A DNA stretch of 64,000 nucleotides from Geobacter sp. (GCA_009684525.1 WKKR01000002.1:496001-560000), one strand, 5' to 3'; numbered from the stretch's first letter, positions 1-8,735 are shown. Program-made: numbers and translations. Notes: a model not told the origin generated them from the letters alone.

Positions 1-281
1 TGAGTGAACAACACCACATCATAAGCTACCGAAAGCTGATCGCCGTGTGGGCGGGGCTGCTGTTCCTGACCGCGCTGACCGTCTGGGCCGCGCGCCACCA
101 GGTGGGGATCGGCCATGTCTGGGTCTCCCTGGCCATTGCCGCCGCCAAGGGGGGGCTGGTGATCGCCGTCTTCATGCACATGCGCTACGAGGGGCGACTC
201 TTGCGCTGGCTGCTCTTTGTCGCCCTGTCGGTCCTGGCCATCTTCATCGGTCTCACCTTTTTCGATGTGCTCTATCGCTAG
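1..281 (+). CDS. Cytochrome c oxidase subunit IV (caa3/CyoD-like), first base missing
   Basis: Small membrane subunit of a heme-copper oxidase in the cytoplasmic membrane. The reading frame is open from base 3 (codons for SEQHHIISYRK), and bases 1-2 are TG, so the ATG almost certainly begins one base before the window. A GTG at 45 would cut into the first membrane helix and is unlikely. The product of about 93 aa has three hydrophobic segments (about residues 13-33, 40-60 and 67-92), the usual layout of prokaryotic COX4 (PF03626-type) proteins. It is followed 10 bp later by subunit II and then heme o synthase; subunits I and III are presumably just upstream. The family call rests on size, topology and context, not on a catalytic motif. 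Confidence 0.85.
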   Translation, partial: SEQHHIISYRKLIAVWAGLLFLTALTVWAARHQVGIGHVWVSLAIAAAKGGLVIAVFMHMRYEGRLLRWLLFVALSVLAIFIGLTFFDVLYR

Positions 282-291
282 AGGAGTTGGC

Positions 292-1200
292 GTGAACCCT
301 CTGTTCATCACCACAAACCAGGCGGTCGATCCGGTCTTCATCTTCATCTTCGGCGCCTCGGCGCTGTTGTTGCTGGGGATCACCGCGACCATGGTCGGTT
401 TTGCCATCCGCTACCGCCGTTCCCGCGCCCCGGAGCCGACGTCGCGATCCGAAGGGAATGTCTGGCTGGAGATCGTCTGGACCGTGCTCCCCACCCTGCT
501 GGTACTGGCCATGTTCTATTACGGCTGGGCCGGCTATCTCGCGCTCCGGAATGTGCCGAAGGACGCCCTGCCGGTGACGGCAACCGCGCGGATGTGGTCA
601 TGGAGCTTCACCTATGCCAATGGCCGGACGAGCACGAAGCTCTATGTGCCGGTGGGAAAGCCGGTGCTGGTGAACCTGGTCTCGGTGGACATTCTGCACG
701 GCTTTTATCTGCCCGCCTTCAGGGTCAAGCACGATGTGGTGCCGGGAATGAAGAACCACGTCTGGTTCGTGGCCGAGAAGGCCGGTTCTTATGATCTCTT
801 CTGTTCCCAGTACTGCGGTGTCGGCCATTCGGCAATGATCACCACCGTAGAGGCCCTCCCGCCCGAGGAGTTTGCCGAATGGCTCAACCGGAAAGGCCCC
901 CAGAAGGCGACCGGGGCCGGCAGGGAGCTGCTGGAAAAGCATGGCTGCCTCGCCTGCCATTCGCTGGATGGTTCGGCCAAGGTCGGGCCGACCTTCAAGG
1001 GCCTGTACAACAGCCAGGTGACGGTGCTGCAGGGGGGGAAACGGATCGTCGTAACCGCTGACGATGCCTACCTGCGGGAGTCGATCGAGGCGCCGGCGGC
1101 CAAGGTGGTGGAGGGGTACCAGCCGATCATGCCGGTATTCGGCGACCTGCGCAAGGAAGAGCTGGAGGCGCTGGTGGAATATATCGAGGAGATCAGGTGA
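292..1200 (+). CDS. coxB: Cytochrome c oxidase subunit II with C-terminal cytochrome c domain (caa3 type)
   Basis: Accepts electrons from the periplasm and passes them through the dinuclear CuA centre to subunit I. The start is GTG at 292, seven bases after GAGGAG (281-286); the longer frame from 217 overlaps the upstream gene and has no ribosome site. The 302-aa product has two membrane helices (about residues 12-38 and 60-85). The cupredoxin domain carries the CuA ligands HGFYLP and C171SQYC175GVGHSAM. A C-terminal cytochrome c domain has the heme site C219LACH223, with PIMP near residue 280 offering a Met ligand. The fused heme domain marks a caa3-type enzyme. The stop overlaps the start of cyoE, so the genes are probably translationally coupled. 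Confidence 0.95.
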   Translation: MNPLFITTNQAVDPVFIFIFGASALLLLGITATMVGFAIRYRRSRAPEPTSRSEGNVWLEIVWTVLPTLLVLAMFYYGWAGYLALRNVPKDALPVTATARMWSWSFTYANGRTSTKLYVPVGKPVLVNLVSVDILHGFYLPAFRVKHDVVPGMKNHVWFVAEKAGSYDLFCSQYCGVGHSAMITTVEALPPEEFAEWLNRKGPQKATGAGRELLEKHGCLACHSLDGSAKVGPTFKGLYNSQVTVLQGGKRIVVTADDAYLRESIEAPAAKVVEGYQPIMPVFGDLRKEELEALVEYIEEIR

Positions 1201-2009
1201 TAACGAGCGTCGCACGGCTGCTGCGGCTGCCGCTGGCACTTCTGAACGGCATCGTCGCGGCAGGTGGCTATCTCCTCTGCTCGGGAGGGGCGATGGCGGC
1301 TCAGTTCTGGCTGGCGTGCGGCGGCGTGACGCTCCTGGGTGCCGGCAGTTCGGCCCTGAACCAAGTCGTGGAGCGCGACATCGATGCCATCATGACGCGG
1401 ACCAGGCAACGGCCGCTCCCGCGGGGCGATCTGTCCGTCCGGGGAGCCGCGGCAATCGGCGTCTTGTGTCTTTTTGCCGGCTGTGCGCTTCTGGCGGCGA
1501 CCGGGTCGCTGCTGGCGGTGCTGTTGGGTGTGGCGGCAGTCCTCTGGTATCTCTGTGTTTACACCCCGCTCAAGCGCCGCACCTCCCTGTCGCTGGCACT
1601 GGGCGCCCTCTGCGGGGCATTGCCGCCGGTCATCGGCTGGTGCGTGGCCGGGGGCAGGGCCGACGATCCGCGGATCGTCCTGCTTGCCGGTCTTTTCTAC
1701 CTCTGGCAGATACCCCACTTCTGGATCTTCCAGCAACGACACCTGGCCGACTATCGTGCCGCCGGTCTGCCACTATGCGCCGAAGGCGAGCAGGGAGAGC
1801 GGATCTGCCGGCTCTGGCTGGGTGCACTCGCCGTTGCGTCACTGCTGCTCCCCGTTTTCAACGTCATCGACCGGGAGATGGCCCTCTGGTATGCGCTGCT
1901 GCCGGTGCCGCTGCTGCTGGCTCCCTGGAGAGGCGGGCACCGACTGCTCTTTTCCTATCTCAACCTCTTTCCCCTGCTGGTCACGATGGTCATTTCCATC
2001 CAGAAATAA
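1197..2009 (+). CDS. cyoE/ctaB: Protoheme IX farnesyltransferase (heme o synthase)
   Basis: Converts protoheme IX to heme o by farnesylation, supplying the heme of the caa3 oxidase encoded just upstream. It is an integral membrane protein of the UbiA prenyltransferase superfamily. The 270-aa product is a little short for the family (about 290-300). The first Asp-rich motif is N55QVVERD61ID63 followed by RTRQRPLPRG, the typical prenyl diphosphate/Mg site. About eight to nine hydrophobic segments follow. The GTG start at 1197 overlaps the coxB stop by 4 bp. No heme a synthase (ctaA) is seen here, so whether heme o is converted to heme a is unknown. Confidence 0.93.
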   Translation: MITSVARLLRLPLALLNGIVAAGGYLLCSGGAMAAQFWLACGGVTLLGAGSSALNQVVERDIDAIMTRTRQRPLPRGDLSVRGAAAIGVLCLFAGCALLAATGSLLAVLLGVAAVLWYLCVYTPLKRRTSLSLALGALCGALPPVIGWCVAGGRADDPRIVLLAGLFYLWQIPHFWIFQQRHLADYRAAGLPLCAEGEQGERICRLWLGALAVASLLLPVFNVIDREMALWYALLPVPLLLAPWRGGHRLLFSYLNLFPLLVTMVISIQK

Positions 2010-2027
2010 GCGCGACAAGGAGTGCGT

Positions 2028-3002
2028 ATGACAGACAGCCAGACTGCCGATCAGACAACCCATGGCCGCCACCGCGGTGCGCGCCTGCACCAGGGAGCTT
2101 TCCTCCTGCTCGTGGCGCTCTGCGCTTCACCCTGGGTGGGGACCGCCGCAGCCCTTGCCATGGGGATTGCATTCGGCGTCATCCTGGGGAATCCGTGGAT
2201 GCAGGGCTCGGCCAAGGCGAGCCGGAAACTGCTGCAGCTTTCGGTGGTCGGCCTCGGCTTCGGCCTCGGCATCGGCCAGGTCGTGCACGAGGCGAGGCAG
2301 TCCCTCCTGCTCACCATCGTCGGCATCGTCTTCACCATTCTGGTCGGCACCCTGATCGGCAGGCTCTGCAAGAATCCGCCGCGGACCGCCACGCTCATCT
2401 CGTTCGGCACCGCCATCTGCGGCGGCAGCGCCATCGCTGCCATGGCACCGGTCATCAAGGCGGAAAACGAGGAGATTGCCGTCTCCCTGGTCACGGTCTT
2501 CACCCTCAACTCGGTGGCGCTGCTCCTCTTCCCCGCTGTTGGGCACCTTTTGGGGTTGAGTCAGCACGATTTCGGCGTCTGGGCCGGGATCGCCATCCAC
2601 GACACCAGCAGTGTGGTTGGGGCGGCTGCCGCCTACGGCCCTGCGGCCCTGGCCGTCGGGACCACCGTCAAGCTGGCCAGGGCGCTCTGGATAACCCCCT
2701 GCGTGATCGCAGCCGGCCTCATCAAGCGGACTGGCAAGATGCCGACCGTCCCGCTCTTTATCCTCGGTTTCATCGCGGCGGCGCTGCTCCGTTCGTTCCT
2801 GCCCCAGTTCTGCACGGTCTGGGACGGTCTGGCCGGTGTAGCAAAACATGGCTTGGTCATGACGCTCTTTCTCATCGGCGCGGGGCTGAACCGGAAGGTG
2901 CTGCAGACGGTGGGATTCCGTCCCATGGTGCAGGGAGTGGCTCTCTGGATGCTGGTCAGCGCTCTCTCCCTGGCAGCCATCCGGGGCGGGCTCACCGGAT
3001 GA
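2028..3002 (+). CDS. yeiH: YeiH-family putative sulfate/anion exporter (UPF0324)
   Basis: Multi-spanning membrane protein of the UPF0324/YeiH family (PF03601-type), often annotated as a putative sulfate exporter; the real substrate is not settled. The ATG at 2028 is chosen over the in-frame GTG at 2022 because AAGGAG (2016-2021) is then ideally spaced. The 324-aa product has about ten hydrophobic segments. It shows the family's conserved glycine- and serine-rich stretches, such as FGTAICGGSAIAAMAPV around residues 125-141 and HDTSSVVGAAAAYG around residues 191-204. It follows cyoE by 18 bp, so it may share the oxidase transcript, but nothing links it functionally to respiration. Confidence 0.88.
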   Translation: MTDSQTADQTTHGRHRGARLHQGAFLLLVALCASPWVGTAAALAMGIAFGVILGNPWMQGSAKASRKLLQLSVVGLGFGLGIGQVVHEARQSLLLTIVGIVFTILVGTLIGRLCKNPPRTATLISFGTAICGGSAIAAMAPVIKAENEEIAVSLVTVFTLNSVALLLFPAVGHLLGLSQHDFGVWAGIAIHDTSSVVGAAAAYGPAALAVGTTVKLARALWITPCVIAAGLIKRTGKMPTVPLFILGFIAAALLRSFLPQFCTVWDGLAGVAKHGLVMTLFLIGAGLNRKVLQTVGFRPMVQGVALWMLVSALSLAAIRGGLTG

Positions 3003-3097
3003 TCCGGCACCATCATTTCCCTGTTGCCTTGCGGATAAAACCGGATTAGAGTGCTGCGCTATCGTCGTGGCACGGTACGGCAGGAATTCAACAAAGG

Positions 3098-3115
3098 GAT
3101 GACGGCATCGTCATC
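3098..3115 (+). promoter_or_regulatory. Short hairpin in the metF leader
   Basis: A perfect inverted repeat, GATGACG-gcat-CGTCATC, ends one base before the metF ribosome site (GGAG, 3116-3119). Such a stem could limit ribosome access or be a protein-binding palindrome. No riboswitch core is recognisable; its role is inference only. Confidence 0.4.
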
Positions 3116-3124
3116 GGAGCACGC

Positions 3125-3997
3125 ATGAGAATCATCGACACCATCAGGCCGGGGAAACCGTTCATTTCCCTGGAATTCTTTCCTCCCAAGGAACGATCCG
3201 ACTGGCCTGCCTTTTTCCGGACCGCCGAGCGGCTGGCGCTCCTGCAGCCGCTGTTCGTGTCGGTCACCTACGGTGCCGGCGGCACCACCTACGGCAACAC
3301 GCTGGAGATCGTCACGCGCATCAGGCAGGAGATCGGCCTGGAGACCATGGCCCACCTGACCTGTATCGGCAGCTACCGCGGCGAGGTGCTGCAGTTCCTG
3401 GACGAGCTGGAACGGGTCGGCGTGGACAACGTCCTCGCCCTGCGCGGCGACCTGCCCCAGGGTGCGCCGCCTGAGTACTCGGCTTGCCGCACCCTGCTCA
3501 ACGCCTCGGACCTGGTGGCGTTCATCCGCTCGTCCCATCCCCATTTCGGGATCGGCGTGGCAGGGTATCCGGAGACCCATCCCGAGGCGGAGAGCCCCGA
3601 GGCCGACCTGGACTTCCTCCGGCTCAAACTCGACCAGGGGGGCGACTTCGTGGTCACCCAGCTCTTTTTCGACAACCGCCTCTACTTCGATTTCGTTCGC
3701 CGCGCCCGTGAACTGGGGGTCGACAAGCCGATCATCCCCGGCATCATACCGGTCTTCAGCCTCAAGATGATCCGCCGCATCGTCTCGCTCTGTGGCGCAA
3801 CTATTCCTGCTGCTTACATGGAGGAGCTGGAAGAGGCCGACCGGACCGGCGGCCCCGAAGCGGTACAGCAGGTGGGGGTTGCCTTTGCCCGCAGGCAGGC
3901 ACAGGAACTGCTCGATGCCGGGGTGCCCGGCATTCACTTCTACACCCTGAATCGCGACGAGGCGGTCACGGAGCTGGTCAACGCGCTGGTCTTCTAG
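3125..3997 (+). CDS. metF: 5,10-methylenetetrahydrofolate reductase
   Basis: FAD-dependent reduction of 5,10-methylene-THF to 5-methyl-THF, feeding methionine synthesis (and, in reverse, a methyl branch). Cytoplasmic. The 290-aa product fits the bacterial MetF length. Seen motifs are the N-terminal strand FISLEFFPPKE (about residues 13-23, holding the catalytic Glu), FVSVTYGAGGTT (about 44-55), and the folate/FAD-barrel stretches ALRGDLPQG and FVVTQLFFDN. The C-terminal GIHFYTLNRDEAVTELV is typical. ATG at 3125 follows GGAG by 5 bp. It stands alone, 122 bp after yeiH, and is followed directly by a palindromic repeat element. Confidence 0.96.
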   Translation: MRIIDTIRPGKPFISLEFFPPKERSDWPAFFRTAERLALLQPLFVSVTYGAGGTTYGNTLEIVTRIRQEIGLETMAHLTCIGSYRGEVLQFLDELERVGVDNVLALRGDLPQGAPPEYSACRTLLNASDLVAFIRSSHPHFGIGVAGYPETHPEAESPEADLDFLRLKLDQGGDFVVTQLFFDNRLYFDFVRRARELGVDKPIIPGIIPVFSLKMIRRIVSLCGATIPAAYMEELEEADRTGGPEAVQQVGVAFARRQAQELLDAGVPGIHFYTLNRDEAVTELVNALVF

Positions 3998-3999
3998 CT

Positions 4000-4120
4000 A
4001 GGTTGTTGAAAAACAGCCATCTCGCCGCCGTCCTCGAAAGCCGCCTTGTGCGGCGTAGCGCTGCTACGCCGCCGCGGGGCTTTCTGTGGGTGCGACGATC
4101 TGACCGTTTTTGAACAACCT
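4000..4120. repeat. Imperfect 121-bp palindromic repeat element
   Basis: The outer arms AGGTTGTTGAAAAAC (4000-4014) and GTTTTTGAACAACCT (4106-4120) are inverted copies with one mismatch. Inside them is a GC-rich second stem: GAAAGCCGCC...GGGGCTTTC, with a central near-palindrome GGCGTAGCGCTGCTACGCC (4052-4070). The element sits between the convergent metF and guaC genes. It looks like a dispersed, non-coding foldback element of the kind often present in many copies, and may double as a bidirectional terminator. Only one copy is in this window, so dispersal is inference. Confidence 0.7.
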
Positions 4121-4152
4121 GAGGTTTTCATCAACTTGCTGGGGGCTGCTGC

Positions 4153-5190
4153 TCAGGAAAAGGCCTTGTTCTCCTGCTCCAGAACCCGGATGAAGGTGGT
4201 CCGCTTGGTCAGCTCCCGCAATGCCGAGGCTCCCACGTAGGTGCAGGCGGAGCGCACCCCACCCAGGATCTCCCTGACCGTCTCCTCGATCGGGCCGCGA
4301 TAGGGGACCTCCACGGTCTTCCCTTCCGAGGCGCGGTACCCCGCAATCCCACCGGCATGCAGCGACATGGCGGTTTCCGAACTCATGCCGTAAAAGAGCT
4401 TGAACTTCTGCCCGTCCCGATCCACCAGCTGGCCGCCACTTTCGTCGTGGCCGGCAAACATCCCCCCGATCATGACGAAGTCGGCGCCGCCGCCGAACGC
4501 CTTGGCTACATCGCCGGGGCAGGCGCAGCCGCCGTCTGAGATGATCCTTCCCCCCAGGCCGTGGGCTGCATCGGCGCATTCGATCACCGCTGAGAGCTGG
4601 GGATAGCCGACCCCCGCCTTCACCCGGGTGGTGCAGACCGATCCGGGACCGATCCCCACCTTGACGATGTCAGCTCCGGACAGGAGCAGTTCCTCTACCA
4701 TCTCGCCGGTTACCACGTTTCCCGCCACGATGGTCTTGTCGCTGAATGCGGCCCGGACCTTGCCGACGAACGCGACAAAGGCCTCGGTGTAGCCGTTGGC
4801 CACGTCGAGGCAGATGAATTCCAGCTGGGGATGCCGCTCCACGATCTGGCCGAGCCTGGCGAAATCCTCGTCGGAGCTGCCGGCGCTGACCATGATCCGG
4901 GAGTAGATGTCGGCGTTGCATCCTGCCAGGAACTCGTCCCACTGGGCTGTGCTGTAGTGCTTGTGCACGGCGGTGAGCAAGCCGTGGCCGGCCAGAACCG
5001 TCGCGACCTCGAAGGTGCCGGTGGTGTCCATGTTTGCGGCGATAACCGGCACGCCGGTCCAGCGGGTTTGGCTGTGGAGGAAGGTGAAGGTCCTCTCCAG
5101 GGAGACCTGGGAACGGCTCTTCAGGTTGGAGCGTTTCGGCCTGATCAGAACATCCTTGAATCCCAGCTTCAGATCGGTTTCCACACGCAT
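4153..5190 (-). CDS. guaC: GMP reductase
   Basis: NADPH-dependent deamination of GMP to IMP (purine salvage and nucleotide balance). Cytoplasmic TIM barrel of the IMPDH/GMPR family. The 345-aa protein matches the enterobacterial-type GuaC length almost residue for residue. The N-terminus ([13 protein letters not shown]), [12 protein letters not shown]-type and HKHYS stretches, and the catalytic loop GIGPGSVC186TTRVKAG identify GMP reductase rather than IMP dehydrogenase. No CBS domains are present. It stands alone: convergent with metF, and downstream of the MocR gene on the same strand with a 116-bp spacer that holds a perfect hairpin (5215-5243). Confidence 0.95.
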   Translation of the reverse strand: MRVETDLKLGFKDVLIRPKRSNLKSRSQVSLERTFTFLHSQTRWTGVPVIAANMDTTGTFEVATVLAGHGLLTAVHKHYSTAQWDEFLAGCNADIYSRIMVSAGSSDEDFARLGQIVERHPQLEFICLDVANGYTEAFVAFVGKVRAAFSDKTIVAGNVVTGEMVEELLLSGADIVKVGIGPGSVCTTRVKAGVGYPQLSAVIECADAAHGLGGRIISDGGCACPGDVAKAFGGGADFVMIGGMFAGHDESGGQLVDRDGQKFKLFYGMSSETAMSLHAGGIAGYRASEGKTVEVPYRGPIEETVREILGGVRSACTYVGASALRELTKRTTFIRVLEQENKAFS

Positions 5191-5214
5191 GACAGACCTC
5201 TCGCGAACGTAATG

Positions 5215-5243
5215 GTTTCCATCCGGTGTTTCCGGATGGAAAC
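5215..5243. repeat. Perfect 12-bp-stem hairpin between the MocR gene and guaC
   Basis: Arms GTTTCCATCCGG (5215-5226) and CCGGATGGAAAC (5232-5243) close a 5-base loop. On the minus strand the loop reads AAACA. The same core (TCCATCCGG arm, AAACA loop, CCGGATGG arm) recurs at 30934-30969, after the large cytochrome gene. No U-tract follows on the minus strand, so it is not a classical intrinsic terminator. A dispersed REP-like element or a processing/stability hairpin is more likely. Confidence 0.65.
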
Positions 5244-5306
5244 TAATGGGCTGTTGAGAGGATATCCCAATTCAGGGGGAAGACAACCGGCCGGCAGGGA
5301 GCCGGG

Positions 5307-6764
5307 TCAGGGAGGCTGGTTGTCCCGGACTTCACGGGCCAGCTGGCCGAGGGTCTTGATCCCCTGCGCGATCTTGTCGTCCCAGTATGCAGCCGACAGG
5401 CGGATGAAGTTCCGGTACTTGCCGGAGAGGGAGAAGAGCGGGCCGGGGGCGGTGCTGATCTGCTGCTCCATCGCCCGCTGGTAGAGCGCCAAGGCGTCCG
5501 TCCCTTCGGGCATCTCCACCCAGAGGATGAACCCTCCCATGGGCCGGGTCATCCTGGTGCCGGCAGGGAAATCGCGGGCAACTGCGTCGGCCATCAGGGA
5601 GATGTTGCGGGCCTGGATGCGGCGCAGGCTGCGCAGGTGATGGTCGTAGCCGCCCGAGGCCATGAACTCGGCCAGGGCCAGTTGCGGTGGCGAGGAGGTG
5701 GCCAGGTTAACCATCATCTTCAACCGCTCCATTTCCGGCTGGAAACGGCCGCCCACGGCCCAGCCCACGCGGTAGCCGGGCGCCAGGGTCTTGGAGAACG
5801 ACGAGCAGTAGATCACCAGCCCTTTCCGGTCAAAGGACTTTGCCGCCAAGGGGCGTTCGTTGCCGAAGAAGATGTCGCCGTAGATGTCGTCTTCGATGAG
5901 CGGGATCTCGTGGCGTGCCAAGAGCTCCACCAGTTCTTTCTTCCGCTCGTCCGGGATCAGGCTCCCCAGGGGGTTGCCGAAATTGGGGATCACCAGGCAG
6001 GCGCTGATGGAGCTGTGTTCGATGGCATACCGGAGTGCCTCGATGCTGATCCCCTCGCGCGGGGTGGAGGGGATCTCCAGGGCCTTCAGCCCCAGCTCGG
6101 CGATCAACTGCAGGAAGTTGAAATAGAAGGGGGATTCCACGGCAACGGTGTCGCCGGCCCGGCAGGTGGCCCGCAACGCCAGCAGCACCGCTTCCACGCA
6201 GCCGGAGGTGATGAGCACGTCGTCGGGGCGGGTGCCGATCCCTGCCGTCAGCAGGCGCTGGGCAACCTGGACCCGCAGCCGCCGGTAACCCGGAGGGGTC
6301 AGGTAGGAGATGGACTGTTCCCGGAACCTGCGCAGTTCGCTGGCCATCATGCGGTTCAGCTTGTCCACCGGGAGGTTTGCCGGGTTGGGGATAACGCTCC
6401 CCAGCGGTAGCAGGTCGTGGTTCATCATGTTTCTGATTACCTGCTGGCAGAGGTCGCTGATGGTAACCGTGGCCGGAGTGATCAGGGGGCGCTTGGGCAG
6501 CACCGGTTCGTTGATCTCCGGCGCCCTGACCCGCACATAGTAGCCGGATTGGGGGCGGGCCTCGATCATCCGCCGGTCCTCCAGCAGGGCATAGGCCTGC
6601 ATCACCGTGTTGATGCTGACGTTGAACTGCCGGCTGAGCTGCCGGATGGAGGGGACCTTGTCGCCGGCCCGAAAGGTTCCCAGTTCGATGAGATCGGTCA
6701 TCTCCGTAGCAACCCGCTCGTAGAGGGGGATCGTATTGTCCGTGCTGGTCAGTTCCGTGCTCAT
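5307..6764 (-). CDS. MocR/GntR-type regulator with aminotransferase-like domain
   Basis: Transcription factor with an N-terminal GntR winged helix (about residues 12-80: [35 protein letters not shown]) and a C-terminal class I/II PLP aminotransferase-like domain (about 120-480). The PLP lysine is K325 in SSFSK325[12 protein letters not shown] matches the substrate/PLP-loop region. Such proteins (PdxR, GabR) sense PLP-bound amino compounds. The start chosen is ATG at 6764, giving 485 aa; the longer frame reaches back through the promoter region and the DUF2917 gene opposite. It is divergent from the DUF2917 gene, with TACAGT-type repeats in between, so it probably regulates itself and that gene. 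It could also retain aminotransferase activity. Confidence 0.9.
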   Translation of the reverse strand: MSTELTSTDNTIPLYERVATEMTDLIELGTFRAGDKVPSIRQLSRQFNVSINTVMQAYALLEDRRMIEARPQSGYYVRVRAPEINEPVLPKRPLITPATVTISDLCQQVIRNMMNHDLLPLGSVIPNPANLPVDKLNRMMASELRRFREQSISYLTPPGYRRLRVQVAQRLLTAGIGTRPDDVLITSGCVEAVLLALRATCRAGDTVAVESPFYFNFLQLIAELGLKALEIPSTPREGISIEALRYAIEHSSISACLVIPNFGNPLGSLIPDERKKELVELLARHEIPLIEDDIYGDIFFGNERPLAAKSFDRKGLVIYCSSFSKTLAPGYRVGWAVGGRFQPEMERLKMMVNLATSSPPQLALAEFMASGGYDHHLRSLRRIQARNISLMADAVARDFPAGTRMTRPMGGFILWVEMPEGTDALALYQRAMEQQISTAPGPLFSLSGKYRNFIRLSAAYWDDKIAQGIKTLGQLAREVRDNQPP

Positions 6765-6800
6765 GGCTTGAGTATATCCGAGGTATATCCTTTTCAAACA

Positions 6801-6853
6801 GGTACAGTTGATCTTGATTTCGACGGGTACAGTTATTCTATCACCTGACTGTA
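6801..6853. promoter_or_regulatory. Candidate MocR operator: TACAGT half-sites
   Basis: Two direct copies of GGTACAGTT (6801-6809 and 6826-6834, 25 bp apart) are followed by an inverted ACTGTA (6848-6853). This lies in the divergent region between the MocR-type regulator and the DUF2917 gene. Direct plus inverted half-sites are the usual architecture for MocR-family operators. The assignment to this regulator is inference from position. Confidence 0.55.
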
Positions 6854-6938
6854 TGGGGTACAAATCAAGATTTCTGTATCTGTTTTTTTTCTTCCGGAGG
6901 AGGTACGGTACATTCATCATGCTACAAGGAGAGACACC

Positions 6939-7193
6939 ATGGAATGCACCCTCTCGGAAGGCGAACTGATCAGGCTTGAAGGCGGGCGTCACGGAATGAT
7001 CCTGCGCTGCACTTCGGGGGCTGTCTGGCTTACAAAAGGGGATGGGACCGATTATCTCGTCACGCCGGAGCGCTGTTTCATCATCGCCAAGGGGACGACC
7101 GCCCTGGCGGAAGCGCTGCACGACGCCGAGATCCTGCTGGAAGAGCCGAAGACGGCGCATATTCCGATGGCGGTCCGACTGTCGGTCTGCTGA
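6939..7193 (+). CDS. DUF2917 small protein
   Basis: An 84-aa protein, probably cytoplasmic, with no signal peptide or membrane segment. It resembles DUF2917 (PF11142-type): MECTLSEGELIRLEGGRHG, then LRCTSGAVWLTKGDGTDYLV, a small cupin-like beta fold. The start is supported by AAGGAGA (6926-6932), 6 bp ahead of ATG 6939. It lies divergent from the MocR-type regulator across repeated TACAGT half-sites and is closed by an intrinsic terminator at 7220, so it is a one-gene transcription unit. Function is unknown; control by the adjacent regulator is inferred. Confidence 0.8.
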   Translation: MECTLSEGELIRLEGGRHGMILRCTSGAVWLTKGDGTDYLVTPERCFIIAKGTTALAEALHDAEILLEEPKTAHIPMAVRLSVC

Positions 7194-7219
7194 ACGGACA
7201 ACATAATGAACGAAAAACA

Positions 7220-7246
7220 GGGTGCCTGTCATGGCGCCCTTTTTTT
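7220..7246 (+). terminator. Intrinsic terminator of the DUF2917 gene
   Basis: Stem GGGTGCC (7220-7226) with GGCGCCC (7233-7239), one G-U pair, a 6-base loop, then seven T (7240-7246). Confidence 0.85.
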
Positions 7247-7366
7247 ATGCCTTGATTAGGATATGCTTATGGCAGGTGGGGTCGGCAGCGGATGTATCCG
7301 GATTTGAGGCTGCGGGCACCAGGAAGGTAAGCTGTCTCTCATGCTACCGGTTCGATGGAGGTCGGT

Positions 7367-8608
7367 ATGCGACAAAGCCTTCAACAGATTGCCGTGCTGG
7401 TCGTCTGCCTGCTGCTGTTCGCGGTTGCCGCCCCTGCGGCAGAGAACGCCGACATCACCTTGCACTTCTTCTGGGGGGAGGGATGCCCCCATTGCGAGAA
7501 GGCCAAACCATTCGTTGCGGATCTTGCCCGGCGTTACCCACTGTTGCAGGTGCGCGAATATGAGGTATTCCAGCATCCGGAAAACCTCGCCCTGCTCCGG
7601 CAGTTGTCAGTGGCTACAGGGAGCGAGGCACAGGGGGTTCCCACCTTCATCCTGGGGGAGCGGATGTTTTCGGGCTTTAGCCCCGAAATCGCAGGTAAGC
7701 TGGAAGAGCGGGTGGCATGGTGCCTGGAGCGGAGCCGGGGAGCGGACGGTGCGGCGCCGGAGAGGGGCGGTGAAAGCATTGCCGTCCCGCTGATCGGGAC
7801 CATCTCTGTCGGATCGCTGTCGCTGCCGGTCTTTACCCTGGTTGTGGCCGGCCTGGACAGTTTCAACCCCTGCGCCTTCTTCGTGCTCTTCTTCCTGCTC
7901 AGCCTCATGACCCATGTGCACTCGCGGTCGCGCATGTTTCTCATCGGCGGGATCTACGTCTTCTTTTCCGGTTTCATCTACTTCCTCTTCATGGCTGCCT
8001 GGCTCAATCTCTTCATACTGGTGGGGAATCTTCCGGCCATAACCATCGCCGCCGGCATCCTGGCCATTGTCATTGCGGTCATCAATATCAAGGATTTCTT
8101 CTGGTTCGAGCAGGGGGTCTCGCTGGTCATCCCCGAGCAGGCAAAGCCGAAACTGTTCGAACGGATGCGGGAGATCATCCGGGTCGGGTCGCTGCCCGCC
8201 ATGATAGCCTCCACCGTGACCCTGGCGGTGGCTGCCAATACCTATGAACTGCTCTGCACCGCCGGGTTTCCCATGGTCTTCACCCGGGTGCTGACCCTGC
8301 ACAAGCTGCCGGCCGGGGCCTACTATCTCTATCTCGCCCTTTATAACGTCATCTATGCCGTCCCCCTGGCGGTCATCGTGGCTGCCTTTGCCATTACGCT
8401 CGGGAGCAGGAAGCTGAGCGAATGGCAGGGGCGGCTCTTGAAACTGGTTTCGGGGAGCATGATGCTCTGTCTCGGCAGTGTGCTTCTGATCAGGCCATCC
8501 ATTCTCAACAGCGCCCTTTCGTCCTGCGCGATACTGGCTGCAGCCCTTCTGGGGACCTGGCTGGTCGTTGCCATCTCCCGCAGGGCAGCGCCTGAGCGGT
8601 TTCGGTAA
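7367..8608 (+). CDS. Thioredoxin-like domain fused to a DsbD/CcdA-type membrane domain
   Basis: Predicted thiol-disulfide interchange protein moving reducing equivalents across the membrane. The start is ATG 7367, preceded by GGAGGT (7357-7362); ATG 7355 would bury that site. The 413-aa product begins with a signal/anchor (about residues 5-25). A periplasmic thioredoxin fold follows with C40PHC43, a cis-Pro region GVPTF and the region up to about residue 140. Six or more membrane helices then span about residues 150-410. The membrane redox cysteines expected of CcdA/DsbD are C169 in FNPC and C297 in ELLC. It is monocistronic. The direct partner is not in the window, but the many c-type cytochromes would need such a reductant. 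Confidence 0.88.
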   Translation: MRQSLQQIAVLVVCLLLFAVAAPAAENADITLHFFWGEGCPHCEKAKPFVADLARRYPLLQVREYEVFQHPENLALLRQLSVATGSEAQGVPTFILGERMFSGFSPEIAGKLEERVAWCLERSRGADGAAPERGGESIAVPLIGTISVGSLSLPVFTLVVAGLDSFNPCAFFVLFFLLSLMTHVHSRSRMFLIGGIYVFFSGFIYFLFMAAWLNLFILVGNLPAITIAAGILAIVIAVINIKDFFWFEQGVSLVIPEQAKPKLFERMREIIRVGSLPAMIASTVTLAVAANTYELLCTAGFPMVFTRVLTLHKLPAGAYYLYLALYNVIYAVPLAVIVAAFAITLGSRKLSEWQGRLLKLVSGSMMLCLGSVLLIRPSILNSALSSCAILAAALLGTWLVVAISRRAAPERFR

Positions 8609-8702
8609 GCGGTGGCGCCGCAAGCCAGGGAGGCTGCGATCGCGGATTATGCCGAGGGGAGAGTGGCCGGAATGGCGGGACTTGCAGCAGTACCTGAAAG
8701 AA

Positions 8703-8735
8703 ATACGGCTCAGGATGGTTGCTCCTGAGCCGTAT
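8703..8735 (-). terminator. Terminator downstream of slyD
   Basis: A perfect 13-bp stem, ATACGGCTCAGGA (8703-8715) with TCCTGAGCCGTAT (8723-8735), and a 7-base loop. On the minus strand it is followed by TTTCTTTC, fitting termination of slyD. It lies between the convergent slyD and thioredoxin-DsbD genes and may act both ways. Confidence 0.8.

Noticed and set aside
1064-3049. A 661-codon plus-strand frame across cyoE and yeiH
   Set aside because: Arg/Pro-rich shadow in another frame of two well-supported genes.
3070-3090. Sigma-54 promoter-like TGGCACGGTACGGCA upstream of metF
   Set aside because: The GG-to-GC spacing is one base short of the required 10 bp and the -12 TTGC is absent.
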